A stretch of DNA of 64,000 nucleotides from Roseovarius sp. S88 (GTDB taxonomy: Bacteria; Pseudomonadota; Alphaproteobacteria; Rhodobacterales; Rhodobacteraceae). The notes below the pieces were generated by a model. The model had not been told where the DNA came from, did no database searches, and saw nothing but the letters and a program-made list of their open reading frames with translations. The position numbers and the translations under genes are program-made. Below, piece after piece: positions 62,347 through 64,000 of the stretch (positions are counted from its first letter, which is position 1; each line of letters starts with the position of its first letter). The DNA lies in the NCBI RefSeq assembly GCF_037023735.1, contig NZ_CP146069.1:310001-374000 (forward strand). The letters run 5' to 3'.

Positions 62347-64000
62347 ATGACCGACCAATCTCCAAACGACCAGTTTCACGCCTCGTCTTTCATGCAGGGG
62401 CATAATGCGGAGTATCTGGAGCAGCTCTACGCGCGCTACGCAAATGATCCCAATGCTGTGGATGAAGCCTGGCAGGCCTTTTTCGCGCAGCTCGGGGATG
62501 GGGAAGTTGAGGTCAAGCGCGAGGCAGCAGGGCCAAGCTGGGCGCGCGCCGACTGGCCGCCGCAGCCGCAGGACGAACTGACCGGTGCTTTGACGGGCGA
62601 GTATCCGCCCGAGGTTGAGGCCAAAAAGGCCGGCGAAAAGATCAAGGCCAAGGCCGCAGAGACCGGTGTTGAGGTCTCGGATGAGGCCATCAAACGTGCC
62701 GTGCTGGACAGTGTTCGCGCCCTCATGCTGATCCGCGCTTACCGCATCCGCGGCCATCTGGCGGCGGACCTTGACCCGCTGGGCCTGCGTGAAACACCTG
62801 CGCGGCCCGAGCTTGATCCGCGGTCCTATGGCTTCACAGAGGCCGATATGGACCGGCCTATTTTTATCGATAACGTGCTAGGCCTTCAGGTCGCGTCCAT
62901 CCGCGAAATTCTGGCCATCGTCAAGCGCACCTATTGCGGCACGTTTGCGCTGCAATACATGCATATTTCCGATCCGGTTGAATCGGCTTGGCTTAAGGAA
63001 CGCATCGAAGGCTATGACAAGGAGATCAGCTTTACCCGTGAAGGGCGCAAGGCGATCCTGAACAAGCTGGTAGAGGCCGAAGGGTTCGAAAAATACCTGC
63101 ATGTCAAATACATGGGCACCAAGCGGTTTGGTCTTGATGGCGGCGAGAGCCTCATTCCCGCGATGGAACAGATCATCAAACGCGGTGGCCAACTGGGTGT
63201 AAAAGACATCGTCATCGGCATGCCCCACCGGGGGCGTCTGTCGGTGCTGGCCAATGTGATGGGCAAGCCCTATCGCGCGATCTTCAACGAGTTTCAGGGC
63301 GGCAGCTTTAAGCCCGAGGATGTGGATGGCTCCGGCGATGTGAAGTATCACCTCGGCGCATCCTCAGACCGCGAGTTTGACGGCAACTCCGTGCATCTCA
63401 GTCTGACCGCAAACCCGTCACATCTTGAGGCGGTGAACCCTGTGGTTCTCGGCAAAGTGCGCGCCAAGCAGGACCAGATGAACGATACGGACCGCACGTC
63501 TGTTATGGGTATCCTGTTGCATGGTGATGCTGCGTTCGCCGGGCAAGGTGTGGTCGCCGAAGGCTTCGGTCTATCGGGTCTGCGCGGCCATAAAACCGGT
63601 GGCACGATGCATATCGTCGTGAATAACCAAATCGGCTTCACCACCGCACCCCACTTCTCGCGCTCGTCGCCCTATCCAACTGACATCGCGCTTATGGTCG
63701 AAGCGCCGATTTTCCACGTCAATGGCGATGACCCCGAGGCCGTGGTGCACGCAGCCCGCGTCGCCACCGAATTCCGCCAGAAGTTTAAGAAAGACGTAGT
63801 GATCGACATGATCTGTTATCGCCGCTTTGGCCATAACGAGGGGGATGAACCGATGTTCACCAACCCTGTCATGTACAAAAAGATCAAGACGCAGAAGACA
63901 ACTCTGGCGCTCTACACCGAACGGTTGGTCAAAGACGGTTTGATCCCCGAAGGTGAGATTGAGGACATGAAGGCCGCGTTTCAGTCCTATCTCGCGGATG
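62347..64000 (+). CDS. sucA: 2-oxoglutarate dehydrogenase E1 component, 3' end outside window
   Basis: The frame runs from ATG 62347 to the end of the window (551 codons of a usual ~985). The N-terminus 'FMQGHNAEYLEQLYARY' is typical for E1o. 'GLDGGESLIPAMEQIIKRGG', 'IGMPHRGRLSVLANVM' and the thiamine diphosphate/Mg blocks 'LLHGDAAFAGQGVVAEGFG' and 'HIVVNNQIGFTT' are present. It decarboxylates 2-oxoglutarate in the TCA cycle. Its upstream region, including the ribosome site (AAGGA, further from the ATG than usual), derives from the inserted segment, so expression may differ from the ancestral arrangement. Confidence 0.97.
   Translation, partial: MTDQSPNDQFHASSFMQGHNAEYLEQLYARYANDPNAVDEAWQAFFAQLGDGEVEVKREAAGPSWARADWPPQPQDELTGALTGEYPPEVEAKKAGEKIKAKAAETGVEVSDEAIKRAVLDSVRALMLIRAYRIRGHLAADLDPLGLRETPARPELDPRSYGFTEADMDRPIFIDNVLGLQVASIREILAIVKRTYCGTFALQYMHISDPVESAWLKERIEGYDKEISFTREGRKAILNKLVEAEGFEKYLHVKYMGTKRFGLDGGESLIPAMEQIIKRGGQLGVKDIVIGMPHRGRLSVLANVMGKPYRAIFNEFQGGSFKPEDVDGSGDVKYHLGASSDREFDGNSVHLSLTANPSHLEAVNPVVLGKVRAKQDQMNDTDRTSVMGILLHGDAAFAGQGVVAEGFGLSGLRGHKTGGTMHIVVNNQIGFTTAPHFSRSSPYPTDIALMVEAPIFHVNGDDPEAVVHAARVATEFRQKFKKDVVIDMICYRRFGHNEGDEPMFTNPVMYKKIKTQKTTLALYTERLVKDGLIPEGEIEDMKAAFQSYLAD

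Larger units (their letters stand above)
61397..62424 (+). repeat. Direct repeat of the sucA 5' end flanking an AT-rich insert
   Basis: Copies lie at 61397-61474 and 62347-62424, with the second half (from CACGCCTCG onward, 48 bases) identical and three silent differences in the first half. The repeat unit length from one copy to the next is 950 bp. The end point is sharp: after ...GAGCAG the copies diverge to ATATGA or CTCTAC. Confidence 0.9.

Noticed and set aside
61397..62424. Insert before sucA as an insertion sequence
   Set aside because: There is no transposase, no terminal inverted repeats and the direct repeat is 78 bp, far longer than a transposition target duplication.

Overview
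The window looks like chromosomal DNA of a Roseobacter-group alphaproteobacterium (Rhodobacteraceae). The evidence is gene content and order rather than any rRNA: a heterotetrameric sarcosine oxidase operon, the ethylmalonyl-CoA-pathway genes mch and mcl2 packed between sdhCDAB and mdh-sucCD-sucA (an order I recall from Rhodobacter sphaeroides), an Irr-type iron box in front of mbfA, and moderately high GC with short gaps and many 4-base (ATGA) gene overlaps. I saw no rRNA, tRNA, CRISPR array, insertion sequence or prophage gene.

Layout. 1-2.05 kb: 3' part of a very acidic protein of unknown role. 2-9.2 kb: sarcosine oxidase operon soxBDAG flanked by two GlxA-type AraC regulators. 9.3-14.1 kb: a glutamine amidotransferase-like protein, a GMC oxidoreductase coupled to zapE, and an MFS carrier. 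14.1-21.3 kb: a tight eight-gene operon (AEC carrier, iodotyrosine-deiodinase-like flavoprotein, fghA, sthA, yaiI, DMT carrier, ornithine cyclodeaminase-like protein, alpha/beta hydrolase). 21.4-26.5 kb: iron exporter mbfA under a perfect 21-bp palindrome, a small secreted peptide with a TetR regulator and paired operators, an aminotransferase, sseA and smpB. 26.7-30.5 kb: an unusual operon containing three diverged paralogues of a stand-alone NIF3/YqfO-type domain, a 60-residue protein, a frameshifted PEP-mutase/isocitrate-lyase family gene and a LysE exporter, divergent from a YafY-type HTH-WYL regulator with a palindromic operator between them. 30.5-38.7 kb: alpha-methylacyl-CoA racemase, DMT carrier, CoxG-like protein, frameshifted SGNH lipoprotein, ABC transporter, S49 protease, a cation antiporter and a pteridine-reductase-like SDR. 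39-45.5 kb: uvrC, pgsA, moaDE, an SCP2 protein, a methyltransferase, a DUF1989 protein and a PLP enzyme. 45.7-47.7 kb: creD and a MarR regulator.

47.7-64 kb is the central-carbon block: sdhCDAB, a VWA protein, mch, mcl2, mdh, sucC, sucD and the 5' part of sucA. Pairs of the palindrome TGTGATCACA spaced 20-21 bp stand before both sdhC and sucC, suggesting one regulator co-ordinates the TCA genes. The block is interrupted just before sucA: a 78-bp copy of the sucA 5' end is followed by an AT-rich gene and then by the intact sucA start.

Most interesting items: (1) the NIF3/YqfO-like triplet operon with its own regulator; (2) the duplicated, regenerated sucA 5' end around a foreign-looking secreted-protein gene; (3) the shared TGTGATCACA operators; (4) an iodotyrosine-deiodinase-type enzyme with all three lid residues; (5) two single-base frameshifts at the same 8-base sequence, which could be real mutations or a sequencing artefact at GANTC sites; (6) a sarcosine oxidase delta subunit that has lost its zinc cysteines.
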